A DNA stretch of 64,000 bases. Origin: Halichoerus grypus. Taxonomy: Eukaryota > Chordata > Mammalia > Carnivora > Phocidae. The first letter of the stretch is position 1. The number at the start of each line of letters is the position of its first letter. The stretch is taken from positions 7,493,466 to 7,557,465 of the forward strand of contig NC_135724.1 in the NCBI RefSeq assembly GCF_964656455.1, written 5' to 3'. Shown here in pieces: positions 10,597 to 22,806 of the stretch. The notes below the pieces were generated by a model that was not told where the DNA came from, ran no database searches, and worked only from the letters and a program-made list of their open reading frames with translations. Position numbers and translations under genes: made by a program.

Positions 10597-10951
10597 GGTG
10601 GTAAATGGCAGAGATGGAGTTAAAATCCAGACATGTTTTTGCAAAAGCCTATTTAAAAAGGATATGGAGAAAGGGCTCTTAGGATCTGTACAGGGTTACA
10701 GAGTGCCATCATCCTCAATTGGTCCCTCTGCAGCCTTCACCAAGTCCCCAGATTAAGATAGAACTCTGGAGGGAAGGGACTGCATATTACACTTGCCATC
10801 ATGACTCTGACCTCCAGAGTGATCCTACTAATGAAGGAGTAGCCTCCTCCCCTTCAGAAATGTCCATGGATAAACAGAGAAACATTCCCTGACACCGTTC
10901 TCTTCTATGTAGTTAAAAATACCTAACTTCATTTCATCAGGCACCAGGATT

Positions 10952-10986
10952 TCATATATATATATGAAATAAAATATATATATATT
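10952..10986. repeat. (AT)n tract with small palindrome
   Basis: TTTCATATATATATATGAAA is a perfect palindrome, followed by a further ATATATATAT run. Confidence 0.9.
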
Positions 10987-11414
10987 TTTTTAACACTTCT
11001 TAGAAGGCCTTTTAAATACAGGATTTAAGTTTAAAAAAATCAAAGCTGTCTAGCACAAATCACACTGCAGATCCTTCCCCCATATATGAAATTGGATTTT
11101 TAAAAGTCAACAAAATTGGCCTGGAGGGAAAATAAGGAAAAGGGAATTCATAAAAATAGTTGATATATTAATCAGTGGGATGAGATTAATTTGCTTTGCA
11201 GAGAGAATGGTTGGTGCAATAGACTGATTATAATGTAAATTAAATTTTTTTTTTGGCACCACCTGAATCCCTTCCTTCCTCCCAGCAGCTGCCCTACTCC
11301 TCCATCCCTGGTCCTCACAGTATCTGAGGTTCATAAAGAACAGGGCCCTGATGGGGCAGAGGGAAGAGGAAGGCTGTTCAATGGGCATAGAGTTTCGGTT
11401 TTGTAAGACAAAAA

Positions 11415-11545
11415 AGTCCTTGTCATCTGTTGCACAAAGATGTGAATATAGTTAACACCACTGAACTGTATACTTAAAAAGGGCTTAGGAGGTAAGTTTT
11501 ATATTATGTGAATTTTACCACAGTTGAAATAAATAAGTAAATACA
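11415..11545 (+). mobile_element. L1 3'-end fragment
   Basis: GTTAACACCACTGAACTGTA followed by TACTTAAAAAGGGCTTAGGA and TTTTACCACAGTTGAAATAA is the familiar end of an old mammalian L1 3' UTR. Confidence 0.7.
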
Positions 11546-11979
11546 TAAGCAAAGGAGACCTTTATTAGGAGACCCAAAAGTTCTCATAAAGTCCTAGAAA
11601 TCTCCTTAAAAGATTTTTCTTCATAAAAGAAGAGAGTCACCACAGACTGCAAATCAGGGAGGCGTAATCTTAGCGTTCAAGTCAGCAGCTCACAGATAGT
11701 AACTGAATGTTCTGTTGGAGCTCCGGGTCGCTGTAGGAGTTGTACTTACTTGCACCAAAGCAAATCTCATGGGCAAATCCAAAGCACTTCTTGGAGTAAC
11801 TAGTTAGATAATACAAGGTGAAGTGTCCCTTAGAAAACTAAAGACAGACGTGTAAGTAAAGGAATCTGACACCAACTGCTTGTAGAAGGAATTCTATTTT
11901 TCCTAAGAATATACATGGAAAACACATGTAAACCCAACATGACTTTTAAAAATGCATAAATATGCTTATTAACACACAG

Positions 11980-12008
11980 TCTCTCTCACACACACACATA
12001 CACACAAA
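11980..12008. repeat. (CA)n short microsatellite
   Basis: Interrupted CACACACA run. Confidence 0.8.
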
Positions 12009-12009
12009 T

Positions 12010-13950
12010 GAGGCCTGAATCTCTAAACTAATTGCCCTAGATCTGGTTATTTTTCCAACTAAGCATTTATTTAGTACCCTCAAACATAATATATAATACA
12101 GTCTGAGCAAAATTGTGTGTTGCATGATCTCTGAATGACCTCCTAATCTAAATTGCTCAAACAAAACAAAACTTGAAGGACTGATTGAGAAGTGGATACA
12201 GCAATAGAAAACTATGATGACCAAAGAAAGAAGTTGTCAAGTTGTCAAGCATTTTTAATGTAGGGTAGCTCTTATTTGCCCTGAGTCTATACCTCTAACA
12301 TATGAAAATTTTCATTCAAATGATTTAATTTCCAAATAACTTCACACAAATTTGAGTATGAGCTTAGAAGGTGTTGCACAAGATAGACATTTTAGCAGTT
12401 AAGGAAAAAATCTTGAGAATTTATATCCTGAATTCAAATAAAGAAAAAGGGAATACCATGAAATAGCAATAACCAATTAAAAATACTTCAGTCTTGAGAA
12501 ATATGTATTTTAGAATTAAAATATTCAAGTGTTTAAAAGCAAGTCAATTGCAAGGATTAGGCACACATTTTTGGCACTGATTTAGTTTCATTGCCACTGA
12601 AACGTCTTCAAACCTTACATGAACTTTAGGCTTGGTCCATTCCAAGCCACAGGGTTCATCCCTAAATTTAATAATGGTAGACCAGTTCTCCATGCCCTAA
12701 GAATGGCTTTTAAGCTGAACTAACAAATGCAGCAACAGAGGCAAGTAATTATATTAACAACTTGTAAAAAAGAAAAAAAAAACTATTAATCAAATGTAGC
12801 TTGTCCTTGGCCTCGAAAAATTTTAACTATTGAGAATTATGAAATGCATAGAAATGCCACAAGGGGGTGCTGTGGATAAACCAACAAGAGCCCTTCCTTG
12901 GCCACAGTGAAATAATCTTCCAATTTCCATGAGGTAAAGTCGACCGGTGCACAAAAGGAGAGGAGAGATCTTAAAATAGGAATATATCAAGAACATATAC
13001 CCAGAAATAGAGCCTCACACATGAAAATAGGTATCAAAAGACAAACAGAAGAGAATAGCAGGCCTTACTTTCTCTTATTTTCTCATTACAGATCCAGTCA
13101 TTTTAGACAAGCAGTCTTTGTCTCTTTTCAACAGGACGCTAAACTTGAGATACATTTTCTCATCATTCTCTTTGGAGAGCAATCCACTTTAAAAAAAGAA
13201 AAAAGCAGCTCCAAAGCTGAGTTCCTGGAGGGAGCCTGGACCCCCCACCACCCGCCAGCCAGCGTCCAATTACACCACACGTCATTTCAGCTCAAAGTGC
13301 TGTCTTTTACCATTACATTCTCAAGGGCTAAGTAAAAAAACAAAAGCAAACAAAAACCCTTACTCCTGAAGGTTCAGAATGCAAATGAGTTCTGAAATTC
13401 TGAGTCAGGCTTTGTTGTGCTCAGAATTAATTCCACTATTTTTAACTTCCCAGAACTAAAGTCACTGAAGAAAGGATCATTGAAACCTGAAGACTAAAAG
13501 TTATGAGTAGTTTTATTATTTAGCTTTAAAAGCTTTCCCATGAGTGACAATACAAAAAGGAAGCTTCTCGCACAGTACTGGGTTGTTGTCTTTCATAAAA
13601 GCATTTATTTGATTGATAAAATCTGTGATACCTTGAGGTTCAATTATTTTTCAAGAATTGTTTTCAAAATGCATCACAAAAGTGCTTTTCTTCAACCTTG
13701 TTAGCCTAACCTACTATCCCCAAATCAACTGCAATTTAGCTATTTTAGATCCTTTTTTTTACCTCCTGTTGCTCTGAATTTTAGTGAACAAAGCATGAAT
13801 AATAAGACAGTAGGATGGGGGGCAGGGCCAAGTACACAGTAGAGCTTTACTATTTATTAGTTCCTTGCCCAGTGCTTCCAGTTGGCTTCCTTTCATGTTT
13901 GGGGGATACCGTCCCCTTTGCTTACACACAAGGATGGTTTTATCCACAGC
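12010..13950. other. No gene or named repeat seen
   Basis: Almost 2 kb of AT-rich DNA without CAN-SINE insertions. Short open frames only (longest 104 codons, 13,021-13,335, no recognisable motif). Confidence 0.4.
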
Positions 13951-14269
13951 TGTCAACTAATTTTCCACGTGCTATGACCTTGAATTCTAAGGCAAGCTCT
14001 CCCATCCAAGGAGGTCTCACCCTACTGACACCTGCCATTCCCTCGTGAGCACTTTGTTCTCCGCGGTGCACTTGAGAGCCGCGGAGGGGTCGCAGGTAAT
14101 GGGTAAAGCATGGTCCGCAAGTTCCAACAGCTGGAATAAAACTAAACCTTGGGAAACGCCGAGCTACAAGTCTGGAGGGTATGTCCTCAGATACTGAATT
14201 GCAAGGGACAGAGTGATTGGCAGGAGGCAGCGAGGCATGAAAAGAAGGTGGATTGTGTAGACAACCCCC

Positions 14270-14602
14270 ATACTGGGTTGAATAGTGTCCTCCAAAAAGA
14301 TATATTCCTGTCCTAACCCCGGGTCCCTGTAAATGTAACCTTATTTGGAAAGTGTCTTTGCAGATATTATTAATTACATATCCCGAGGGGAGGTCATCCT
14401 GGATGACCAAGGATGACCAAGGAACGCCAAGCATGGCTGGCAAATACCAGAAGCTGGAAGCGAGAGAAGAAAACAGACTCTCCTTCGGTCTCCAGAAACA
14501 GTCACTCCTGCCAACACCTCGATTTCAGACCCGTGGCCTATCTCCTGTGTTAGGCCAGCCAGGGTCTAATAATTTCTTACAGCAACCCAAGGAAGCTAAT
14601 AA
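14270..14602 (+). mobile_element. MaLR (MLT1-like) LTR
   Basis: Begins with TACTGGGTTGAATAGTGTCC, then TCCTAACCCC, ACCTTATTTGGAAA and GTCTTTGCAGATATTATTAA. It ends TTACAGCAACCCAAGGAAGC-TAATA. This is the standard order in MLT1-type LTRs. A minus-strand 167-codon frame (13,940-14,443) partly overlaps it and is antisense to the LTR. Confidence 0.8.
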
Positions 14603-14721
14603 AACGACATGGCCTCAAATCAGTTCCACACCAGCTCTGTGGCTTAGAACACCAAACATCACTGTCTTCATCTAAACTAGAGTTCATAACGTGTATCTTA
14701 CAGAGAAACCAAAACCCAATT

Positions 14722-14850
14722 TAGACTGCCTATTATCCACTCTACAACCTACGCGACCATGGGCATGGGACTTCACACGTTGCGTCTCAGCTTCCTCATC
14801 CATAAAATGGGGATGAACATAGAAACTAGCTGGTAAGGCTGGGGTGAGAA
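14722..14850 (+). mobile_element. MIR-like ancient SINE fragment
   Basis: GTCTCAGCTTCCTCATCCAT followed by AAAATGGGGATGAACATAGA matches the MIR core well. Confidence 0.7.
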
Positions 14851-15774
14851 TGGGGGGGGCAGTACACAGAAATCGCAGGTGCAGAAAGCCGTGCCCGCAT
14901 AGACAAAGCCCTCGGCAAGCGGGAGCCGCAGGAACTGAGTAGGAGGAAGACCAGTAGTGTTTCAGGATAACCAGAAGATTCTAACTGGAGAGTAAACGTG
15001 AAGTAGACCCTGAGGCAATGGTCCCATTTGGAGGGGTCACAGAGAAGGAGAGGGCATCTCGGCCAGACCCCCAGGGAGGGGGGGTCAGCTCAGGAATATA
15101 AGCAAAGAGAGAATGGAGTTGAAGGAATATGCGTGCAGAGGTCTTGAGAACCAGCGGAATGGGACAAGGTTGAGGATGTTGGACAGCGAGCCTGAAGTTA
15201 AAATGCACTAGAAATCCCATGGATAGTTTAGATACGTTACACGGTGACGCAAGAAGACATTGCAGTCCTTGACTAAGGAAATGACACCCCCAAAGAGAAT
15301 GTTTAGGACAGATGAGTCCAGTGGGAAAGAGCCGAGCAGGGCTCCTCACCCCTGCTGCGGCGCAGGGCCCTGTCCTTCCAGCCCGAGCAGCGAGGCTGTG
15401 AAACCCTGCCACGGACAGCAAAAATAGATTTCCAGAACATGCAGGGAAAAAAAGACAATGACTACCCAAGATGCACTTGTTTTATTATTAGATTCAAACA
15501 TACACGTAAGTACTCCGTCAAATTGTCGTACACATTTTTAAACTCTCAGCACCTGCCTGCCTTTGACCCCAGACCCACAAGGGTGAGCTGGTCCTCAGAG
15601 AACCCTGGCGCAGGGCTTCCGAGGAGGGGAGGATGCTCTGGGAGGGAGAGCAAAAGAGGTGGACAGAGAACAGCCCAGTGGATAGAGGGCAGGGGGAGGC
15701 ATGAAGGGGCTCAAGAGCTCCAGATCTGCAGGTACAAAGTAAATAAGTCATGGGAGGTCTTGAGCAGCATGATG

Positions 15775-15990
15775 ACTAGAGCTGATAATCTTATACTGTA
15801 TATTTGAAAATTGCTGAGAGAGTAGATCTTAAAAGTTTTCATCACAAGGAAAAAAAAGTTCTGTAACTATGGATGGTGAGGATGTTAATTAGACATTGGT
15901 GGTGATCATTTCACAGTATATACAAATATCCAATCATTATGTGGTATACCCAAAACTAATATAATGTTGTATGGCCATCATACCTTAATC
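15775..15990 (+). mobile_element. L1 3'-end fragment
   Basis: AATCTTATACTGTATATTTG, AGAGTAGATCTTAAAAGTTT and CCAAAACTAATATAATGTTG appear in the order of an L1 3' UTR. A long T-run follows at about 15,991-16,005. Confidence 0.7.
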
Positions 15991-16767
15991 TTTTTTTTTT
16001 TTTTTTAAAGGAGCAAAATCAGAGAAGTTGCCCAGAGAGCTGCTGTTATCTTTAGAGAAGCTGAAGACAAAGGTGGTGAAAATGGAAATAAGAAAGAGAA
16101 TCAGACACAGGTACTTCGCAAAGTAAATTGATGGAGTGAGAACAATGAGCTATAAAGAAATAAGGAGCAGCTGACTCCAGGGCCTTCCTGAGATAAATAA
16201 AACTGACTCATATATAGAAATGGAAGGAACAGGAGAAAAGTGAAGTAAATGTTGGAGGTAACCACAAGCTCAGAGTGAGCACCTCTTACACTTTGAGGCC
16301 CTGCACATTGCAGAGGAGGTTCCCAAAGTGACAACGAACAACAGGGTCCTTAAATGTTGCCTCGGTGACAGAGAATTATAGATTGGCTATATCAACACTG
16401 TTAAAATAAATTGTGTGGACTGAAAAACAAACATTGCCTTGAGAGATAAATTATTAGAAGGAAAACTTAGTAAAAAGAAAAAAAAAAAACATTTTTTTCT
16501 AAGATTCTCCTGGCCACAGGGGGTCAGTGTTGCTTCGAAGCAAAATGACCCTAAGTCCCTTAGGGGGTATAAAGGTCTTAAGAAATTATTACATTTTCTT
16601 CAAAAAAAATGTTAGTTTTGATACATCTGATTTTTAGACTTACTGAATGACAGATGGTTACAGCATGTTAAAAAATTTCAACTTGTTAAAAAAATAAACT
16701 TGTTAAAAATATATATTTCCTGTAAAATGAACTTGGATTCTCACCATTCAAAAGCAATAAGAGAGGG

Positions 16768-16812
16768 GAGAAATATATATATGTAAAAAAATAATATATA
16801 TATGTAAATAAA
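16768..16812. repeat. (AT)n-rich tract
   Basis: Two ATATATATATGTAAA blocks in tandem. Confidence 0.8.
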
Positions 16813-17164
16813 ACACATGCATCCCATTTGATGTATATACATGTTCAATATGAGTGTGCAATTTAACTCAGAGCTCAGTGCCAAGGAAAATAAAACCATG
16901 TCTTAACTCTCTGAAGAGGTCAGATACATGCTCATGGACATATTTAAATTCAGATTTTAAAAATTTAACAATCCTTGTAAATTAGCAAGGTAAGAGATGC
17001 AAATAATTAGCCAATTAAGCCAACCTTTATGTGGATTTTTTAAAAACAGTAGTATATAGACCATTTCTCTGCTTCTCCTGCCACTCATTACCACATTTAC
17101 CACTTGGTAAAGATACAAAAAGAAAAAAATAAAAGCTCTATGGACCCTACCTATGAGAAAAAAA

Positions 17165-17610
17165 GAAAAGAATATTTAATATATATGTGCAATGGAATAT
17201 TACTCAGAAATAAAAAAGAATGAAATCTTGCTATTTGCAATGACATGGATGGACCTAGAAGGTATAATGCTAAGCAAGATAAGTCAGTCACAGAAAGACA
17301 AATACCATATGATTTCACTCATATGTGGAATTTAAGAAACAAATGAGCAAAGGTTAAAAAAAAAAAAACAGATGCAAACCTAGAAGCAGACTCTCAACTC
17401 TAGAGAACAAACGGGAGTACCAGAGGGGAGTGCGGGGAGGGGGGGGCGGAAATGGGTGAAACAGGTGATGGGGATGAAGGAGGGCACCTCTAATGAGCAC
17501 CAGGTGATATGTGGAAGTGTTGAGTCACTATATTGTACACCTGAAACTAATATTACACTGTTAACTGGATTTCAATAAAAATGCACAAAAAAGAAAAATA
17601 AATAAAATAA
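17165..17610 (+). mobile_element. L1 3'-end fragment (relatively young)
   Basis: Contains GCAATGGAATATTACTCAGA, GACATGGATGGACCTAGAAG and TACCATATGATTTCACTCAT (the C-terminal end of L1 ORF2, with stop codons). The 3' UTR follows with its G-rich stretch (17,435-17,448), TTGTACACCTGAAACTAATA, AATAAA and an A-rich tail. It is 5'-truncated to about 450 bases, as is usual for L1. No intact ORF remains. Confidence 0.9.
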
Positions 17611-17999
17611 AAGCTGTATTGTAGACAATGAAAGCAGAGATTAATATTGGCCGAATCTTCATTCAAAGAGTAGAATTGAGGGGGCAGAGATGTGGCGGAG
17701 AGAAGGAGAGCTAGATCAACTCAAACATAGGGCAAAAATCATAACTATCCTGTTGAGAAATTCCCGTAGAACGATGGGTCCAGTTTTCGGATGTGTTGTG
17801 TCTTTTTGATTCATCCATGTTGCCCCAGTTCCACTCTTACCTGAAACATCTGGATATTCATTCGTGCATTGCTCTGGGCAGAGAAATGGACAGAAACAGA
17901 AGGATTGAAACTCTTGCGGAGCAGTGTTAAATGAGTAACCAGATCGGGGAATATACAATCACACATCGCGATAAAGGCTCTGAAAGAGAAGAGCAGAGT

Positions 18000-18360
18000 G
18001 ACCAGGCAAGACCTTCCAGAGGAAGTGACATTCAAGCACCAAGGACCATCCAGACCATGAGCTGTGCGTTGTCGGTATTTCGGGTCACAGGTGGTGCACG
18101 GTGAGCGTGAAGGAAAGAAAATCATCCTGGGTCTGAAGAAGGTCAGAGGTTATCCCAGCTGCAGCGGGAAACCAAAAGAATAGAGGGAATCATGATCCAA
18201 TCTGCATTTAAAGGGGAAAAAAATATTTTGGCTACTGTGGAAAGGAGTGGGGTGGGGGCTCAGCAAGAATGGAAGTAGGGAGATCCACATGTGATCAGGA
18301 AGAGGTACAGGGCTCCAGAAGGTGGCCCTGAGAAGGTGGAGAGGTAAACAGATACAAGAC
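18000..18360. repeat. Unclassified ancient repeat module
   Basis: Phrases such as GAGTGACCAGGCAAGACCTT, GAAGTGACATTCAAGC and CATGATCCAATCTGCATTT recall a very old mammalian repeat that includes a 'transpose/gain-like' series of GA-rich blocks. I cannot name the family. Confidence 0.3.
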
Positions 18361-18420
18361 ATTTAGTGGTAGAATCAGGAGGATCAGATGGGGAAGCAGG
18401 GAGGCAGTGCTTATGTTTAC

Positions 18421-18462
18421 TGTGTGTGTGTGTGTGCGCGTGCGTGCGTGTGCATGTATGTA
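18421..18462. repeat. (TG)n with GCGTGCG variants
   Basis: About eight TG units followed by CGCGTGCGTGCGTGTGCATG, a run of alternating purine and pyrimidine that could adopt Z-DNA. Confidence 0.9.
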
Positions 18463-20365
18463 CTTATGCCTCTACTTCTGAAACTTAACTGTATTGTTTC
18501 TACACCAAAATACTAACCTTTCCTCTTAAAAGCAAAATTACTGAATTTGTACTGGGTGACACAGAGAAGTACCAAGTAATATATCATCGGGTGTGTTGAT
18601 TTATGTACATAGAATAACACCAATTGAGTGTCATGACTTTACTGATAATGGAAGCAAAACTGTATTTGGCCAAATGCTTTTAAAATTTAAAAAGAAAAGA
18701 TTAAACGATGATTATCCCCTTGCAATTCTGATTGTATGTCCATTGTTCAAAGTCTGTTGATTTTTCCCTTGGGAATATTCACGGGAAATGAACAAGTTGA
18801 ATCCAAAAATATTCATCTCCAAATCTATAAATTATAGTCCAATTCATTTCCATTCTAGGGGAGCATTTTCAACAACATGCAAAGTCTGTGATAAGAGTAT
18901 CTGTCTCAGCCAAGCAACTCCCAGGAGGAATAATGGAACTGCGGATACTTCTAAATCTTATTAAAATTACAAGGACTAAAATACTCTAAATGGGCAGAGC
19001 TGCTATCCTCAATTAGTTCTGGACTTTCTGATGAACATGGAGGTCACCTGGGCAAGCTGGTTTCCATCTGGCGGAACCGGATTACCAACTTTTGTGGGCA
19101 GATTCTTAAGTGAATTGATTTCAAAAGGTGTTAGGTGCGAGGTGGAAATTATAGGAGACTGCAGGTGTAGGGGTTTGGGAAATACTTTTAAATTATAGAA
19201 CACAATGATAAAAAGGCTATAACTATAATGGCTATAACTTTCCCATAAAAGAGTTTGACACAAGCAGGTAGCTAATCGGGGGCAATCTCTACTAAAAGCC
19301 AGAAGAATGCCCAGAACCACACTACCTTTAAGCGCAGCCCACAATCCACATATTTACCTGCATCTGTTCCCATAAGACTGTCCCTGGGCCCGTACCTTGC
19401 ATAAAGCTTTATCTTATCCCCATGATGTCTCTATTCTAAGGAACAGCCCAAGGATTTTTGACTCCTCTCATCGGTAATTGTTGTAGGAACAAATCAGGGT
19501 AATAGTTGTAAACGGCTTTGAAAAATTTAAAAGTGCAAAGCAAATACAAGACAATGTTATAATTACTTATGATTTCATCTGTTACATTTTATTATAACTA
19601 TAGACTTGAAGGAAAGCACAAATATACAACTATAATAATAAATGTCATATTATATAATAGGATTATATTGCTTATTGTTAATCCTCAACAAAGAGATAAA
19701 TGCTAAGATCTCCTTAAAAGATTTTAACTATAGCTATTTTAATTTAATCCCAAATCCTGAAATCTGGCTTTCAAAGGATGGGATCATGGCATATGTATTT
19801 TCACAACTCTCTAGGTGACTTTGATGTACACCCCAGCTTCAGAATCTCTGCATCGATTCAATGAATATAGGTAAGAGTACAATTGTAGTGGTCAAATATA
19901 ATTCATTTTAATATACATAGTTAAATTGAGATTTTAAAAATACAACCATCCTTATAAATTAGCAAGGTAAAAAACGCAAATAACCTTCCAATTAATCCAC
20001 AACTTTATGTACACTGTCAAAAAATGCAGTAATACAGAGACCATTTCTCCGCTTCTCCCACCACTCATTACTGCAGCATCTCCGTCCCCCTGAAAACTGG
20101 AAATCTCCCGAAGGCATCTGTCTCACATAATCAAGGACATATCCCTGAGCGGTCCTCCTCTCTGGCTCCTCTCCAAAGCTCAGGTGCTGTATAAAGGCTC
20201 TTTGCTGCCATGGTGCTCCCACCAGTGAGGTCAGCTGGGCTCCCAGAGGGCCAGTGCCCAGTGCACTCGTCCTCCGCTGAGCCAGTCCTGCACAGCGGCG
20301 ACCTCAGAGGGCCCGCCGTCGGTGCACATGCTCTGTGAGACGCTGTGCTATCCGATGGGGCGGGG
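18463..20365. other. No gene or named repeat seen
   Basis: AT-rich DNA with short open frames (111 codons at 19,009-19,344 minus is the longest). No CAN-SINE insertions over nearly 2 kb. Confidence 0.4.
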
Positions 20366-20368
20366 AGC

Positions 20369-20496
20369 ACGTACGTGCGTGCACGCACACCTACACCCAC
20401 CCACACGCCCCACACACGCACCCACACTTACATGCATTCCTAACCCACACCCCCCGCACACACACAACACACACACCTACACCCTCACCCACCCCT
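20369..20496. repeat. CA/CCCA-rich simple repeat
   Basis: About 130 bases dominated by CACA and CCCACA, starting with the alternating block CACGTACGTGCGTGCACGCA. Low-complexity open frames cross it. Confidence 0.9.
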
Positions 20497-21118
20497 CTAA
20501 GTCACACTTCTGTGATGGTTCCTCAAAATTGCTTCCTTTTGCTTCCAGTGTCACTCCCAGATTTGTAAAATTAGTGGTTTCTGTGTTTAGTCCCCAGACG
20601 TGAGGCCCTCACCTGGAAGGTAGATGCGTGGAAAAGGCGAGTGAGCATCTGAGATGTAACAGGATGAGGGCTGAGCTGGAGGCTGAGTGACAGACAGCGA
20701 CTCAAGTCCAAATCCGTTCTCTATGAATCTACAATCTAGGACGTTTCTATCACACCAAGTTTGGCTCAACTCTCTTCTCCCTTATTTTCTGGAGCTACTC
20801 ATGAGAAAAGGTTTCCCCGAGGGGTCTGGCAGAAATGCTTGACTTTTAGCTTGACTACGGCTTAGGTTCAGGCTGTGAGCTGTTAATGTCATTCCCTGAG
20901 TCCTTGGTCTGCTGTGGGAGAAAAATCTGACAGACCAGTAATATCACAAGGATAATCATGGAAAAGCCAGTTTTATTGATGATTGAACACACAATTTAGA
21001 ACACATTTAGGAAGAGCTGTTCCAATGTTTATCTTCTATTTTCCATGAAAGTGTGATCAATCTGTTGCGTTATTTCTTACCCTCCTTACCCTCCTTACTC
21101 CATCCAAGAACAATTTTG

Positions 21119-21568
21119 TTACAGAGTCAAAAAATCCTGACCACTGTTCTGGAAAATGACCCAGCCCTGCGCTGGTCCATTAAGCAAGCATGTCATTAAA
21201 GCCTTCTTTGTCAAAGCTGGTCTTTCCCAAGGTGACTGTGTCTCCTGTGAACGCACCCTCGTCAGACATCGCTGGTCAGGCAAAGCCTTGGTACTTATCC
21301 CTGATTGATGAAGAAGAGGGAACTCCGGGACGGCGTCTATTACTGTGGAATCTGGGAGGGTGAGCTCCAATTCCAGATAAACATCAGAAATGCCTGCTAC
21401 CTTGCAGATCTGTCTCCGTAGTTCTGAATCAGGCTTCCCGATGACATAATTAGCATCATTTACCAGGCTGTGAAATTCATACAAGCATACATTTTCATTT
21501 AGAGGAGAAACAGAACTATATTTTGGTCTGGTAATTCCCTCATCTGGCTCTAAGTCAGGAGGATGCAA
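21119..21568 (-). other. Unidentified 149-codon open frame (possible old exon or retrocopy)
   Basis: A minus-strand frame stays open for 149 codons in sequence that is not obviously a repeat. Its first half looks protein-like (LYEFHSLVNDANYVIGKPD, then RRQICKVAGISDVYLELELT). A possible splice acceptor, TCCTCCTGACTTAG, lies inside the 5' part at about 21,550. An AATAAA signal on the same strand lies at about 20,972-20,977. No A-tail follows that signal, which argues against a recent processed retrocopy. A SINE interrupts the DNA immediately upstream (21,591-21,787). I do not recognise the protein. A chance frame remains possible. Confidence 0.25.
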
Positions 21569-21590
21569 ACATGTGATCTCAAACAGCTTT

Positions 21591-21787
21591 TTTTTTTTTT
21601 TTTAAGGTTTTATTTATTTATTTGAGAGAGAGCACAAGAGCACAAGCAGGGGGAGGAGCAGAGGGAGAGGGAGAAGCAGGCTCTCCACTGAGCAGGGAGC
21701 CTGATGATGCGGGGCTCTATCTCAGGGCCCTGGGATCATGACCTGAGCCGAAGGCAGACACAACCAACTGAGCCTCCCAGCCGCCCC
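21591..21787 (-). mobile_element. CAN-SINE, minus strand
   Basis: Minus-strand copy with poly-T, (ATTT)n, GA-rich body and head GAGCCTCCCAGCCGCCCC. Imperfect target duplication CTCAAACAGCTTT / CTCAAATGGCTTT on the two sides. The DNA to its right is an L1 fragment. Confidence 0.93.
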
Positions 21788-21794
21788 TCAAATG

Positions 21795-22165
21795 GCTTTA
21801 AAAAAAAAACAAAAAACTTTCTTTTGAAATAATTTCGGACTTACAGAAAAGTTGCAATAATAGTATAAGGGATACCCATATAGCCGTCAAGTGGATTCCC
21901 AAATATTGAAATTTTATCACATTTGCCCTATCATTCTCTCTGTCTTAATATGTATAGCACATTTTTTTATGAACGGTTGGAAAGTAAGTTGCAGACATAA
22001 TGACTCCCTACTCCTAAATACTTTAGTCTTAACTAACCACATTACAATTATCAAAAGCAGGGAAGGAGTATTGATAGAGTACTATCATCTATCCGAGGGA
22101 ATCTTGTAATAGTTTTGCCAGTTGTCACACTAATGTCCTATGTAGCAAAAGAAAAGGAAACAGAA
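21795..22165 (+). mobile_element. L1 fragment (old, 3' UTR type)
   Basis: AATAATTTCGGACTTACAGA, AAAGTTGCAATAATAGTATA, TTGCAGACATAATG, GCCAGTTGTCACACTAATGT and CTATGTAGCAAAAGAAAA appear in order. They are characteristic of an old mammalian L1 segment. Orientation is by memory and less sure than the identity. Confidence 0.7.
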
Positions 22166-22321
22166 TTTTAATGCTTTTGGTATAGGGCCACAATGGTGCT
22201 GAGATTCTTTCCAGTAACAGGGTAACATTAGAACTGTTAGGACTCAGTACACCATAGTCCTGGTTGAAAACATCTCTTCTCTTGGTATTTAGGCCTCGAC
22301 ACCTGCTGAATCAAAACTACT

Positions 22322-22354
22322 TTCTTTTTTAGAGAGAGAGAGAGAGAGAGAGAG

Positions 22355-22403
<49 letters not shown>

Positions 22404-22438
22404 TGTTGGGGGAGGGGCAGAGGGAGAGGGAGAGAATC
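22322..22438 (-). mobile_element. Older CAN-SINE remnant with (AG)n and (TG)n
   Basis: An (AG)n run (22,331-22,354) and about 21 TG units (22,361-22,402) are followed by GGGGGAGGGGCAGAGGGAGA-GGGAGAGAATC. This is the body of an older CAN-SINE subtype on the minus strand. Its tRNA head is missing; the next SINE begins at the break. Confidence 0.6.
22361..22402. repeat. (TG)n microsatellite
   Basis: About 21 uninterrupted TG units; probably arose within an older SINE. Confidence 0.97.
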
Positions 22439-22638
22439 TTTTTTTTTTTTAAGATTTTATTTATTTATTTGACAGAGAGAGACACAGCGAGAGAGGGAAC
22501 ACAAGCAGGGGGAGTGGGGGAGGGAGAAGCAGGCTTCCCGCTGAGCAGGGAGCCCGATGCGGGGCTCAATCCCAGGACCCTGGGATCATGACCTGAGCCG
22601 AAGGCAGACACTTAACGACTGAGCCACCCAGGCGCCCC
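22439..22638 (-). mobile_element. CAN-SINE, minus strand
   Basis: Full-length minus-strand copy with T-run, TTATTTATTTGACAGAGAGA and the terminal GAGCCACCCAGGCGCCCC. It sits head to head with the plus-strand SINE at 22,683, 44 bases away. Confidence 0.95.
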
Positions 22639-22682
22639 AAGAATGGGTAGGGTTTTGAGAGCAAAGATGAAAGCCCAATCCA

Positions 22683-22806
22683 GGGGCGCCTGGCTGGCTC
22701 TGTCAGTGCAGCGTGCAACTCTTGATGTTGGGGTTGTGCATTCGAACCCCATGTTAGGTGTGGAGATGACTTAAAAAATAAAATCTTAACAACAACAACA
22801 ACAAAT
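22683..22806 (+). mobile_element. Short CAN-SINE, plus strand
   Basis: Head GGGGCGCCTGGCTGGCTCTG, B-box-like GCATTCGAACCCCATG, short tail with TAAAATCTTAACAACAACAA. The CT-rich body is missing, giving a roughly 125-base element. Flanked by a 17-bp duplication with two mismatches (22,667-22,683 ATGAAAGCCCAATCCAG; 22,805-22,821 ATGAAAACACAATCCAG). Confidence 0.93.

Noticed and set aside
13940..14443. 167-codon minus frame
   Set aside because: It overlaps a MaLR LTR on the opposite strand; composition is not protein-like.
14981..15469. 162-codon minus frame
   Set aside because: The plus strand here looks like a decayed GA-rich old repeat; the frame has no domain I recognise.
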